From positions 1 to 36,873 of the forward strand of contig NZ_VCNK01000041.1 of the NCBI RefSeq assembly GCF_006265095.1: a DNA stretch of 36,873 nucleotides, in the 5' to 3' direction. Below the pieces are notes generated by a model. The model saw nothing but the letters and a program-made list of their open reading frames with translations, was not told the DNA's origin and did not search any database. The DNA is from Phaeobacter sp. B1627. Lineage in GTDB: Bacteria > Pseudomonadota > Alphaproteobacteria > Rhodobacterales > Rhodobacteraceae. This document shows, piece after piece, positions 7,338-15,660 of this stretch; position 1 is the first letter of the stretch, and each line of letters opens with the position of its first letter. The position numbers were made by a program, and so were the translations under genes.

Positions 7338-8384
7338 ATGACCAGCGGCAAAAACGGTTTGACCTATGCGGATGCAGGGGTAGACATTGATGCAGGCAAT
7401 GCTCTGGTGGACCGGATCAAACCGGCAGCCAAACGCACAAACCGCTCCGGCGTGATGAGCGGGCTGGGCGGGTTCGGGGCTCTTTTCGATCTGAAGGCGG
7501 CAGGGTTCGAAGACCCGATTCTGGTCGGCGCAACCGACGGCGTCGGCACCAAGCTGCGGATCGCCATCGACACCGGTCATGTGGATGGTGTCGGGATCGA
7601 CCTGGTGGCCATGTGCGTCAATGATCTGGTGTGCCAGGGCGCGGAGCCGCTCTTTTTCCTCGACTATTTCGCGACCGGCAAGCTGGAGACAGATATAGCC
7701 GCCCGCATCATCGAAGGCATTGCCGAGGGCTGCGTGCGCTCCGGATGCGCGCTGATCGGGGGCGAGACCGCCGAGATGCCCGGCATGTACCCCAAAGGCG
7801 ACTTTGATCTTGCGGGATTTGCCGTAGGGGCGATGGAACGCGGCGCGGCGCTGCCGGAGGGGGTGTCAGAAGGCGATGTGCTGCTGGGGCTCGGCTCTGA
7901 CGGGGTGCATTCCAACGGATACTCTCTGGTGCGCCAGGTGGTGAAATACTCGGGTATCGGCTGGGATGGCAACAGCCCCTTCGGCGACGGAAAGCTGGGC
8001 GAGGCATTGCTGACGCCGACCCGCCTTTATGTGAAGCAGGTCTTGGCGGCCGTGCGGGCGGGCGGGGTCAACGCATTGGCGCATATCACCGGCGGTGGTC
8101 TGACCGAAAACCTGCCTCGTGTGCTGCCAGAGGGGCTCGGGGCGGATATTGATCTTGCTGCATGGGACTTGCCGGGCGTCTTCAAATGGCTCGCATCCGT
8201 GGGCGGCATAGAAGAGGCCGAGATGCTGAAGACCTTCAACTGCGGCATCGGCATGATCGTGGTCGTCGATGCCGCGCGCGCTGATGCGTTGAGCGCGCTG
8301 TTGACGGCAGAGGGCGAAACCGTATCCCGCCTTGGCACCGTGACCGCAGGCGAGGGCGTGCGCTACACGGGCGCCCTGCTGTGA
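7338..8384 (+). CDS. purM: Phosphoribosylformylglycinamidine cyclo-ligase PurM
   Basis: A 348-residue AIR synthetase, the fifth step of de novo purine synthesis: it closes the imidazole ring of FGAM with ATP to give AIR in the cytoplasm. The N-terminus [13 protein letters not shown] and the segment [13 protein letters not shown] are diagnostic of the PurM/AIRS fold. [30 protein letters not shown], and [14 protein letters not shown] follow in family order. Length is normal for the family. The start is the ATG at 7338, 7 nt after AAAGGAG; an ATG at 7333 stops at once. Its stop overlaps the GTG start of purN by four bases, so the two are translationally coupled. Confidence 0.98.
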   Translation: MTSGKNGLTYADAGVDIDAGNALVDRIKPAAKRTNRSGVMSGLGGFGALFDLKAAGFEDPILVGATDGVGTKLRIAIDTGHVDGVGIDLVAMCVNDLVCQGAEPLFFLDYFATGKLETDIAARIIEGIAEGCVRSGCALIGGETAEMPGMYPKGDFDLAGFAVGAMERGAALPEGVSEGDVLLGLGSDGVHSNGYSLVRQVVKYSGIGWDGNSPFGDGKLGEALLTPTRLYVKQVLAAVRAGGVNALAHITGGGLTENLPRVLPEGLGADIDLAAWDLPGVFKWLASVGGIEEAEMLKTFNCGIGMIVVVDAARADALSALLTAEGETVSRLGTVTAGEGVRYTGALL

Positions 8385-8992
8385 GCCGGACCGACAAGGC
8401 ATCGGTTGCTATTTTGCTGTCGGGCGGGGGCTCCAATATGGTGGCGCTTGCCGACAGCATGCTGCGGGATGAGATCCACCCGGGGCGTCCCTGCCTGGTC
8501 GTGTCGAATACGCCCGATGCCGGGGGGCTGGCCAAAGCCGCCGAACGCGGCATTGCGACGGCTGTGGTGGATCATCGGCCCTTCGGCAAGGACCGGGAGG
8601 CCTTCGAGGCGGAGCTGGTGAAGCCGATCCTCGAGGCCGGGGCCGATGTGGTCTGCCTGGCCGGGTTCATGCGGGTCCTGACGGCGGGCTTTGTCAGCCA
8701 GTTCGAGGGGCGGATGCTCAATATTCACCCCTCCTTGCTGCCGAAATACAAAGGCTTGCATACCCATGCGCGGGCGCTTGCCGCCGGGGACCGGCGCCAT
8801 GGCTGCAGCGTCCATCAGGTGACGCCGCGCCTGGATGATGGGCCGATCCTTGGCCAGGCCGAGGTTCCGATCCTGCCGGGCGACACGCCGGAGGATCTTG
8901 CCCTGCGGGTTCTGGTACAGGAACATCGCCTGTATCCTGCAGTATTGTCCCGGTTTTTACGCGGTGAGACGGCGCCTCTCTATCTGAGCTGA
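8381..8992 (+). CDS. purN: Phosphoribosylglycinamide formyltransferase PurN
   Basis: A 203-residue GAR transformylase that moves a formyl group from 10-formyltetrahydrofolate to GAR, the third purine step. The phosphate-binding LSGGGSNM loop is near the N-terminus. The region LAGFMRVLT, the active-site segment [12 protein letters not shown] (Asn and His catalytic), and [12 protein letters not shown] (catalytic Asp) are present in order. It starts at a GTG (8381) in a GTGA overlap with the purM stop and so depends on purM translation. Length and motifs are normal. Confidence 0.98.
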   Translation: MSRTDKASVAILLSGGGSNMVALADSMLRDEIHPGRPCLVVSNTPDAGGLAKAAERGIATAVVDHRPFGKDREAFEAELVKPILEAGADVVCLAGFMRVLTAGFVSQFEGRMLNIHPSLLPKYKGLHTHARALAAGDRRHGCSVHQVTPRLDDGPILGQAEVPILPGDTPEDLALRVLVQEHRLYPAVLSRFLRGETAPLYLS

Positions 8993-9090
8993 CATCCGGC
9001 ACGACAGGGTTTGCAACCGGAGCCGCGTCGGCGTATCAACGGGAAACCGAGCGGACGCAACTTCAGAAAAACCGGCAAAGACGCGATTAA

Positions 9091-10248
9091 ATGAGAACCC
9101 TGACAACGACCGACGAGCTGCGCGCCTTTTGCGAGGAAGCTGCAAATCATGACTATGTGACGCTCGATACCGAGTTCCTGCGCGAACGCACCTATTATTC
9201 AAAGCTATGCCTGCTACAGATGGCATTTCCGGGAACCGGAGATGAGAATGCCGTTCTGGTGGACCCGCTCGGCGCAGATCTGTCGCTGGAGCCGCTCTAC
9301 GATCTGTTTCGCAATGAGCAGGTTGTCAAAGTCTTTCACGCGGCCCGTCAGGATCTGGAGATTTTCTGGGTTGATGCCGGGGTCTTCCCAAAGCCCCTTT
9401 TTGACACTCAGGTCGCTGCGATGGTCTGCGGCTTTGGCGAGCAGGTCGGCTATGAGACGCTGGTGCGCAAGATCTGCAAGCAGGGTCTGGACAAGACCTC
9501 CCGCTTCACCGACTGGTCCCGCCGCCCGCTGAGCGAGGCGCAAAAAACCTATGCATTGGCGGATGTGACCCATCTGCGCCAGATCTACGAACACCTGAAC
9601 CGCGAGCTGGACAAGACAGATCGCAGCCATTGGGTGGCCGAGGAGCTGAAGGTTCTCACCGATCCCGCCACCTATACTGTGCAACCCTCCGAGGCCTGGC
9701 GCCGGGTCAAGACCCGGACCAGCTCTGGCCGGTTTCTCGCCGTGGTGCGGGAATTGGCGGCCTTTCGCGAGGATTATGCGCAATCGAACAATGTGCCGCG
9801 CAATCGGGTCTACAAGGATGACGCCCTGGTTGAATTGGCCTCGACCAAGCCCCGGACGGCCTCCGATCTTGGCAGCTCGCGTCTGTTGCTGCGCGAAGCG
9901 CGCAAGGGGGTGATTGCCGAGGGGATTCTGAAGGCCGTTGAACGTGGTCTGAATTGTCCGCAGGATCAAATCCCCCAGCCCGACCGGTCCCGCGAGAAAA
10001 TTCAGGTAAACCCGGCGCTGGCGGATCTTCTGCGCGTGCTGCTGAAGGCCAAGACCGAGACCGCCGGCGTCGCCGCCAAGCTGATTGCGCCCTCTTCGGA
10101 TCTGGATGCGATTGCAGCCGGAGAGCGCGACGTTCCGGCCCTGAGCGGCTGGCGGCACGAGGTTTTTGGCGCCGACGCTTTGCGCCTGTGCGAGGGCAAG
10201 ATCGCCCTGGCCGCCAAAGGCCAGACCGTGCAGGTCGTGGAACTCTGA
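9091..10248 (+). CDS. rnd: Ribonuclease D
   Basis: A 385-residue 3'-5' exoribonuclease of the DEDDy family that trims tRNA precursors and other small RNAs. Exo I has Asp26 and Glu28 (LDTEF). Exo II is in the KVFHAARQDLE segment. Exo III shows the Tyr-containing YALADVTHL (DEDDy type). An HRDC domain follows, from about residue 210 (RELAAFREDYAQ) to 285, as in canonical RNase D. It begins 98 bp after purN on the same strand with a weak ribosome binding site, so it may be in the purMN transcript or have its own promoter. A bidirectional terminator closes the unit. Confidence 0.96.
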   Translation: MRTLTTTDELRAFCEEAANHDYVTLDTEFLRERTYYSKLCLLQMAFPGTGDENAVLVDPLGADLSLEPLYDLFRNEQVVKVFHAARQDLEIFWVDAGVFPKPLFDTQVAAMVCGFGEQVGYETLVRKICKQGLDKTSRFTDWSRRPLSEAQKTYALADVTHLRQIYEHLNRELDKTDRSHWVAEELKVLTDPATYTVQPSEAWRRVKTRTSSGRFLAVVRELAAFREDYAQSNNVPRNRVYKDDALVELASTKPRTASDLGSSRLLLREARKGVIAEGILKAVERGLNCPQDQIPQPDRSREKIQVNPALADLLRVLLKAKTETAGVAAKLIAPSSDLDAIAAGERDVPALSGWRHEVFGADALRLCEGKIALAAKGQTVQVVEL

Positions 10249-10253
10249 GCCCG

Positions 10254-10301
10254 CCCCTGTTAGGTCCCCTGTGATCTCCCCTGTGAGGTCCCCTGTGACT
10301 G
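10254..10301. repeat. Four-copy 12-bp tandem repeat after rnd
   Basis: Four contiguous 12-bp units begin with CCCCTGT: 10254-10265, 10266-10277, 10278-10289 and 10290-10301, with variation confined to the last five positions. The array starts 6 bp after the rnd stop codon. The CCCCTGTGA(C/T) core recurs at 24040 and, inverted, at 35218-35269. Confidence 0.93.
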
Positions 10302-10425
10302 CGTATGCTGGTTCAGTTCGGATGTTCAGTCAGCCCTGATGTTCCGCCGGTCTGGGCTGCACAGCCCTTGGCGGCAAAGAACTTGACCGCAACGAGCCTG
10401 ACTGGAAAGCTGGTCCTGATTTGAC

Positions 10426-10458
10426 AAAAAGCGCGCTCTGCAACCGAGCGCGCTTTTT
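10426..10458. terminator. Bidirectional terminator between rnd and the lipoprotein gene
   Basis: AAAAA GCGCGCTC (10426-10438) pairs perfectly with GAGCGCGC TTTTT (10446-10458) around a 7-base loop. The flanking A- and T-runs make it work on both strands, matching the convergent genes on either side. Confidence 0.92.
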
Positions 10459-10482
10459 CATGCCGAGGGTCGGTCGTTTTGC

Positions 10483-11004
10483 TCAGCGGCGGCTTTCGCG
10501 GGCATTCTCGGCGCCAACAATCCGGATCACCCGCACCCCGGCCAGATCCTGGTTCGACAGGCTGACCGCTGCCCGAATGGTTCGCGTCGCCGCTGTGCCG
10601 CTGTAGGTTGCGCTCTTGGGGTAGGTCACGCGGAATGTGTATTCCAGCCGGCCGGGCTCCTGAGTTTCTGCAGGGACCAGATGGGCCTCATAGGCGCCGT
10701 TGCGGGCGGCCTCGCCAACGGCGGTCACGATCGCGCCCACTGTCGTGCGTTCAATGCGCAGATCCACGATCCTGGCAATCGGCAGGCTACGATCCTCGGG
10801 CGCATCGCGGCGACCCAGAAGATTCGCGCGCTGCTCGTCCTCCTGCGGGATCAGCGGGTTCAGATTTTCGTCGACGGTCTGTTCCACCCTTGCGTCGCGG
10901 GATTGGCCAAACCAGTTGGTCGGGTTTACGCGCGACTCGCGCCATCCGCCGCAAGAGGACAGGACCAATGTGCCGATCAGAAGGGCGCCGAGAGTGATAC
11001 GCAT
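10483..11004 (-). CDS. Conserved outer-membrane-type lipoprotein of unknown function
   Basis: A 173-residue lipoprotein. The N-terminus is a short basic signal peptide with lipobox LSSC, so Cys18 would be lipidated after signal peptidase II cleavage. There is no Asp at +2, so sorting to the outer membrane is likely. The mature part has a polar linker (about residues 20-65), then a mixed alpha/beta stretch with hydrophobic strands and no motif I can name. It resembles small lipoproteins seen beside sufE in Rhodobacteraceae, from memory. It is single on the minus strand, convergent with rnd and divergent from sufE. Confidence 0.75.
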   Translation of the reverse strand: MRITLGALLIGTLVLSSCGGWRESRVNPTNWFGQSRDARVEQTVDENLNPLIPQEDEQRANLLGRRDAPEDRSLPIARIVDLRIERTTVGAIVTAVGEAARNGAYEAHLVPAETQEPGRLEYTFRVTYPKSATYSGTAATRTIRAAVSLSNQDLAGVRVIRIVGAENARESRR

Positions 11005-11137
11005 GTTTACCTGCCGCAGTCAGTGTTGCTTGCAAAACTGACTACCTGATTGAAGCGACGTTGAAAAGCGGTTGAAAAGAGGTTGGGGCTGGCCTACCTC
11101 CGGTCTGATCCTGCAGGACAGAGAAATGAGGACTGCC

Positions 11138-11551
11138 ATGGCAACCGCCGCTTTTGAAGAAATCGTGGACGACTTTGAATTCCTCGAGGACTGGGAAGAC
11201 CGCTATCGCCATGTGATCGAGCAGGGCAAGGCAATGGAGCCGCTGGATGATGCGCTGAAAGTGCCCGCCACAAAGGTGGAGGGCTGCGCCAGTCAGGTGT
11301 GGCTGCACACCCAGATCGACGGTGGTGTCTTCCGCTTCGACGGCGACAGCGATGCGATGATTGTGAAGGGGCTGATCGCATTGCTGCGCAAGCTTTATAA
11401 CGGCCTGACCCTTGCCGAAGTTCTGGTCGTGGATGCCCGTTCTGAAATGGAGCGGCTCGGCTTGAACGACCACCTGTCGGCGCAGCGCTCCAACGGGTTG
11501 CGCGCGATGATCGAGCGCATCCGCGAAACCGCCACTGCGGCGCAGGGCTGA
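11138..11551 (+). CDS. sufE: SufE-family cysteine desulfuration protein
   Basis: A 137-residue SufE homologue that accepts persulfide sulfur from the SufS cysteine desulfurase for Fe-S cluster assembly. The acceptor is Cys50 in VEGCASQVW, the hallmark of the family. The flanking sequence (KVPATKVEGC, NGLTLAEVL, GLNDHLSAQRSNGL) fits throughout. The chosen ATG at 11138 has GAGGA 5 nt upstream; an ATG at 11126 is a close alternative. No suf operon genes adjoin it, so it is an unlinked sufE, as is common in this group. Confidence 0.94.
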   Translation: MATAAFEEIVDDFEFLEDWEDRYRHVIEQGKAMEPLDDALKVPATKVEGCASQVWLHTQIDGGVFRFDGDSDAMIVKGLIALLRKLYNGLTLAEVLVVDARSEMERLGLNDHLSAQRSNGLRAMIERIRETATAAQG

Positions 11552-11581
11552 GGCAGGCCAGCCACGGGGCGTGTAATGCGG

Positions 11582-11657
11582 ATCCCAGGCCCCTCAATCC
11601 AGGGCCAGTCAATCCTGGGCCTGTCGATCTCGGGCCTGTCATATCCCAGGCCGAGCA
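11582..11657. repeat. Five-copy degenerate 15-bp tandem repeat
   Basis: Units of 15 bp begin with ATC and share a central GGCC: 11582-11596, 11597-11611, 11612-11626, 11627-11641, and after one extra base 11643-11657. A typical unit is ATCCTGGGCCTGTCG. It lies between sufE and the convergent DUF1638 gene. In the plus frame it would read as pentapeptides of the form I-x-G-x-S, but no credible gene covers it. Confidence 0.92.
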
Positions 11658-11690
11658 GGGGGCTGGACAGTGGTCCGAAGGCGCCCGCGG

Positions 11691-12431
11691 TCAGACGGTG
11701 GTTTCTGCTGCGGCGTTCCAGCGGGACAACGTCGGCTCCAGCTCGCCATAGCCCGTGTGACGGTGCACGAATGCCAGCCCCAGACGCGCGGCACAGTCCC
11801 GCGCTTTGTCCAAGAGTGCGCCGTCCCGGAGCTGGGATTGATAGACGAGCGTCGTGTAGTTGCCGAAGATCATGTCCCGCAGCTCCGGCGACCGGTCAAG
11901 GCCCATAGGCCGCCAGATAAAAGCATCGAACTGCTTGACCAGAAAATCGGTGAGATAAAACGCGGTGATCTCGCCCGCCTCGCTCAGCTCTTCAAATCGC
12001 GCGTTGCCTTCGAAGAACGCATAGCAGTGCGGCCCGGGGACCATCTCGACCCCCAGCTCGGCACAGGTTTCCGCCAGTCTCCCACCGGTGCCGCAATCGG
12101 CATAGACCACATAGATGTTGTCGTAGACTGGCCGGTGTTTCGCCACGGCAGCCCGGACATGGATGACGATCTGATCCGGAAACAGGTGAAGCTTGGCAGG
12201 CAGGCAGGTCAGATCCAGATGATCGAGACCGTTGATCGTCTTGATATCGAGAATTTCCCGCGCCAGCGCCCCGCAGGCGATCAGCAGAATGCGGCCTGAC
12301 TTGCGTTCGGGAGCGGCCAGGCCGTTTTCGGCCAGGCTGGACTCGTCGAACCCCTTGCTGCTTGGCAAGGGGATTGCGGCCCGCGCGGTCAGGCGGGCCG
12401 CACGTCCGCGGCGTGCGGACGGCAGGGACAC
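11691..12431 (-). CDS. DUF1638 protein, probable partner of split methionine synthase
   Basis: A 246-residue protein with a DUF1638 domain from about residue 47 (RILLIACGALAREI). It includes a conserved Cys-Gly pair (YADCGTGG) and the segment PGPHCYAFFEG. The first ~45 residues are basic and low in conservation signals. DUF1638 genes commonly sit with corrinoid methyltransferase components. From memory, genetics in Phaeobacter linked a DUF1638 protein to methionine synthesis by a split MetH. The GTG start at 12431 lies 1 nt after the corrinoid protein's stop, with the GAGG of the junction near it, so coupling is likely. No ATG occurs in the N-terminal region. Its biochemical role (cofactor reactivation, folding or methyl transfer) is unknown. 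Confidence 0.85.
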   Translation of the reverse strand: MSLPSARRGRAARLTARAAIPLPSSKGFDESSLAENGLAAPERKSGRILLIACGALAREILDIKTINGLDHLDLTCLPAKLHLFPDQIVIHVRAAVAKHRPVYDNIYVVYADCGTGGRLAETCAELGVEMVPGPHCYAFFEGNARFEELSEAGEITAFYLTDFLVKQFDAFIWRPMGLDRSPELRDMIFGNYTTLVYQSQLRDGALLDKARDCAARLGLAFVHRHTGYGELEPTLSRWNAAAETTV

Positions 12432-12432
12432 C

Positions 12433-13131
12433 TCAGGCGCTCATGGCGTTGTGTTTGCGCGCGACGTATTCCTTCGCGGTTTCCACCGCCACCGCAGCAT
12501 CCCGGCAATAGGCATCGGCCCCGATGGCCTTGCCGAATTCCTCGTTCAGCGGCGCGCCGCCGACCAGCACGATATAGTCGTCGCGTTTGCCCTGTTCGAT
12601 CATCGTGTCGATCACGACTTTCATGTAGGGCATCGTGGTGGTCAGCAGGGCCGACATCCCGAGGATATCCGGTTTGTGCTCTTCCAGAGCCGCGAGGTAG
12701 TTTTCCACCGGGTTGTTGATGCCGAGATCGACAACCTCGAAACCGGCGCCCTCCATCATCATCGACACGAGGTTCTTGCCAATGTCGTGGATGTCGCCCT
12801 TGACGGTGCCGATCACCATGGAGCCCATACGCGGAGCGCCTGTTTCAGCCAGCAGCGGTTTCAGGATGAACATGCCACCCTTCATTGCATTCGCCGCCAG
12901 CAACACCTCAGGAACGAAGAGGATGCCGTCCCGGAAATCGGCGCCGACAATCGTCATGCCGCCAACCAGCGCCTCGGTCAGGACGCGATAGGGCGCCCAG
13001 CCACGCTCCAGAAGAATGTTCACCCCTTCCTCGATCTCTTCCTTGAGACCGTCGTAGAGGTCGTCGAACATTTGCTGGACCAGTTCCTCGTCATCAAGTT
13101 CCGAGAGGATGATGTCTTCTTCTTCCGACAT
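12433..13131 (-). CDS. Corrinoid (B12-binding) methyltransferase protein
   Basis: A 232-residue cobalamin carrier of the MtbC/MetH-B12 type. An N-terminal helical cap (about residues 15-100) is followed by a Rossmann domain with the base-off/His-on motif DIHDIG (residues 113-118, His115 as lower cobalt ligand), then SALLTTT and GGAPLN, which contact the nucleotide tail. With the Bmt homocysteine enzyme nearby it would act as the central methyl shuttle of a split cobalamin-dependent methionine synthase. The N-terminus is very acidic. The start ATG at 13131 has AAGGA about 9 nt upstream. It is the first gene of a two-gene unit with DUF1638 and is divergent from a radical SAM gene. Confidence 0.95.
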   Translation of the reverse strand: MSEEEDIILSELDDEELVQQMFDDLYDGLKEEIEEGVNILLERGWAPYRVLTEALVGGMTIVGADFRDGILFVPEVLLAANAMKGGMFILKPLLAETGAPRMGSMVIGTVKGDIHDIGKNLVSMMMEGAGFEVVDLGINNPVENYLAALEEHKPDILGMSALLTTTMPYMKVVIDTMIEQGKRDDYIVLVGGAPLNEEFGKAIGADAYCRDAAVAVETAKEYVARKHNAMSA

Positions 13132-13255
13132 ATCTGATTTCCTTAGCTGGCGGGCGAGCCCGGTTTGGCCATTACTTTATCGTTTTGTGACAGATGCGAC
13201 CATCTGGACTGTTTTGATTGCGACACTGGCGCGTTTCGAACCGACCTATAGGGGG

Positions 13256-13284
13256 AAAAGCATCAGTTTCCTAATGGTGCTTTT
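13256..13284. promoter_or_regulatory. Inverted repeat between the corrinoid operon and the radical SAM gene
   Basis: AAAAGCATCA (13256-13265) can pair with TGGTGCTTTT (13275-13284), a 10-bp stem with one G-U and a 9-base loop, in an AT-rich 220-bp divergent intergenic region. It could be an operator, an attenuator for either gene, or chance. It does not match a SAM or SAH riboswitch that I can recognise. Confidence 0.4.
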
Positions 13285-13351
13285 GCATGATTTTGTTCGC
13301 TTATCCTCAATTGTTCTTTATTTGTTCCTGCGAGGGTGCCATATCTGCAGT

Positions 13352-14434
13352 ATGACCCAAACATGTTCCCAAAATCCTATGCGTCGCAAATCCCGTGCTG
13401 CACTCAGCAATGCGTCAGGGCGATTTGACCTCGGGCGCGAAGCGGAGGACGACGGCTGGTATCAGGAGGAGGCGAAAGCCACCATAGCGACAGAGATTCG
13501 CGAGGAGGCCGCGCGCAGTCTGATTTCCTACAACCGATCGCCGGATCTGCCCTTTGACCGGTCGATCAACCCCTACCGCGGATGCGAGCACGGCTGCATC
13601 TATTGTTTTGCCCGCCCCAGCCATGCCTACCTCGGGCTGTCGCCGGGGCTGGATTTTGAGACCCGCCTGGTGGCGCGCCCCAATGCACCGGACATTTTGC
13701 GCAAGGAACTGTCCGCGCGCAGTTACCGGGTGTCGACCTTGGCGATCGGGACCAATACGGATCCCTACCAGCCGTGCGAGCGGGAGTATGGCATCATGCG
13801 CGCCTGTCTGGAGGTGCTGAGAGAGTTCAATCACCCGGTTGCCATTGTCACCAAGGGGACACTGATCGAACGCGACATCGATATCCTGTCGGAGCTTGCG
13901 GCGCTCAATCTTGTGCGTGTGGGCGTCTCCGTCACCACGCTCGATCCGGATCTGTCGCGGCGGATGGAGCCACGCGTGCCGGTGCCGGCGCGTCGGTTGG
14001 CGACCATCAGTCGCCTGAAAGCCGCAGGGATTCCTTTGCGGATCATGACGTCGCCGGTGGTTCCGGGGCTGACCGATCACGAGCTTGAGGCGGTGTTGGC
14101 CGCCGGGGCCGGGGCAGGGGCCGACAGCGCCAGCTGGATCATGTTGCGGTTGCCGCGCGAGGTCTCGGCGCTGTGGCAGGACTGGCTGCGCGAACATGAA
14201 CCGGCGCGCGCGGAGAAGGTGATGGCGCGGTTGCGGGAAATGCACGGTGGACGCGATTATGATCCACGCTGGGGGCAGCGGATGCGCGGCGAAGGCGAAT
14301 ATGCCCGTGTCATTGCCCAGAGGTTCAAACTTGCCTGCAGCCGGTTGGGATTGGCAGAGAAGGCGCCGCCCCTGCGGACGGATCTCTTTGCGCGACCGGC
14401 GCAGGCGGGGGACCAACTGAGCCTGTTTGGCTGA
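13352..14434 (+). CDS. PA0069-family radical SAM protein
   Basis: A 360-residue radical SAM enzyme related to the PA0069/Rv2578c group and, more distantly, to spore photoproduct lyase. The cluster motif is CX3CX2C (Cys78, Cys82, Cys85 in RGCEHGCIYC). The segments IGTNTDPYQPCE, VTKGTLIERD and SPVVPGLTDHELE fit the family's TIM barrel. The substrate and reaction are not established to my knowledge. The ATG at 13352 starts the protein well before the conserved region; no strong ribosome binding site is visible and the ATG at 13379 is possible. It lies within the methionine block but on the opposite strand. A strong bidirectional terminator follows. Confidence 0.92.
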   Translation: MTQTCSQNPMRRKSRAALSNASGRFDLGREAEDDGWYQEEAKATIATEIREEAARSLISYNRSPDLPFDRSINPYRGCEHGCIYCFARPSHAYLGLSPGLDFETRLVARPNAPDILRKELSARSYRVSTLAIGTNTDPYQPCEREYGIMRACLEVLREFNHPVAIVTKGTLIERDIDILSELAALNLVRVGVSVTTLDPDLSRRMEPRVPVPARRLATISRLKAAGIPLRIMTSPVVPGLTDHELEAVLAAGAGAGADSASWIMLRLPREVSALWQDWLREHEPARAEKVMARLREMHGGRDYDPRWGQRMRGEGEYARVIAQRFKLACSRLGLAEKAPPLRTDLFARPAQAGDQLSLFG

Positions 14435-14467
14435 TGTGCAACGGGCTTTATCGGCTGTGGTCAACGC

Positions 14468-14495
14468 AAAAGGCCGGGGCATTTCCCGGCCTTTT
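14468..14495. terminator. Bidirectional terminator between radical SAM gene and bmt
   Basis: AAAAGGCCGGG (14468-14478) pairs with CCCGGCCTTTT (14485-14495) around a 6-base loop. A-run on the left and T-run on the right serve the convergent genes on both strands. Confidence 0.93.
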
Positions 14496-14571
14496 GTCGC
14501 GTTGTCGTGGTGTCTGCGATTGCGGCGCGTGTGCCGTGGAGGTGGCGCGGATCAGCCTCAAAGGGGCTTGA

Positions 14572-15594
14572 TCAGCTGCGACGGCGACCACGGCGGTTGC
14601 GCCGCTCGCTGGTTGCCGCACCGCCCTCTTCGGTGCCGTCATTGGCGGAGGAGAACGGGCCGAGGACCTCGACAATCTGTTCCAGCGCCGGGCGCTCGCC
14701 CCGCGGACGGCTATCCAGCGCTTCGCGCATCTTGCGCAGGTGATCGGGCATGGTTCCGCAGCAACCGCCAATGATTTTTGCGCCGCAATCCCGTGCCATG
14801 ACGGCGTATTCGCCCATCAGTTCGGGTGTTCCGTCATAGTGGATATGGCCGTCGACATATTTGGGGATGCCCGCGTTGCCTTTGGAAATAATGGGCCGTT
14901 CGGTGCCCTGAGCGGCAAATCCCAGGACCGTCCGCAGTATATCCGACGCCCCGGTGCCGCAATTGGCGCCAAAGGCCAGTGGCGGCACATCGAAATCTTC
15001 GACCAGTTTGGCCAGATCGGCGGAGGTCACCCCCATCATTGTGCGCCCGGCGGTGTCAAAGCTCATGGTGCCGCACCAGGGCAGGCCGACCAATTTGAAC
15101 GCTTCTGCCGCTGCCGCAAACTCTTCCGGTGCCGAGATAGTTTCCAGCCAGAGGACATCAACGCCCCCCTCTTTCAGCGCATCGGCCTGTTCGTGAAACA
15201 TTTCGACGGCAAGCGCATGGCTCAACTCGCCGACCGGCTGCATGATTTCGCCAGTGGGGCCCACTGAACCTGCAACTGCGATCTTGCGCTCTGACTTGTC
15301 GGCGACCTCGCGGCCGAGCTCGGCGGCAACCCGGTTCAATTCGCGCACACGTCCCTGCGCATCATGCAGCTTCAGACGCGCGGCGGTGCCGCCGAAACTA
15401 TTGGTCAGAAACAGGTCGCTGCCTGCGTCCACGGAGCCTTGATAGAGCGCCTTGATCTTGGCCGGCTCGTCGGTGTTCCACAGTTCCGGGGCGTCGCCGG
15501 ACTGCAGTCCCATATTGAACAGGTTGGTGCCGGTGGCGCCATCCGCCAGAAGGGCATCGCGACTGTCCAGAAGGTCGAGGAAACTATTGCTCAT
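14572..15594 (-). CDS. bmt: Homocysteine S-methyltransferase (Bmt), methionine synthase subunit
   Basis: A 340-residue member of the Pfam homocysteine S-methyltransferase family (BHMT and MetH N-terminal module). The barrel starts with LLADGATGTNL. Zinc ligands are visible at Cys212 (ANCGTG) and Cys278-Cys279 (GGCCG), which bind and activate homocysteine thiolate. It is annotated in this group as betaine-homocysteine methyltransferase. Given the linked corrinoid protein, it more likely serves as the homocysteine-binding subunit of a split cobalamin-dependent methionine synthase. The C-terminal ~40 residues are Arg/Glu-rich and probably disordered. The ATG at 15594 was chosen because it precedes the conserved region by about 15 residues; the ribosome binding site is weak. 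Confidence 0.92.
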   Translation of the reverse strand: MSNSFLDLLDSRDALLADGATGTNLFNMGLQSGDAPELWNTDEPAKIKALYQGSVDAGSDLFLTNSFGGTAARLKLHDAQGRVRELNRVAAELGREVADKSERKIAVAGSVGPTGEIMQPVGELSHALAVEMFHEQADALKEGGVDVLWLETISAPEEFAAAAEAFKLVGLPWCGTMSFDTAGRTMMGVTSADLAKLVEDFDVPPLAFGANCGTGASDILRTVLGFAAQGTERPIISKGNAGIPKYVDGHIHYDGTPELMGEYAVMARDCGAKIIGGCCGTMPDHLRKMREALDSRPRGERPALEQIVEVLGPFSSANDGTEEGGAATSERRNRRGRRRS

Positions 15595-15660
15595 ATTGGG
15601 ATCCACTTGCCAGGTCTGTGCAGAATGCGGCGCGCGCGCCCTGCTGGATGGGTTCATCTG

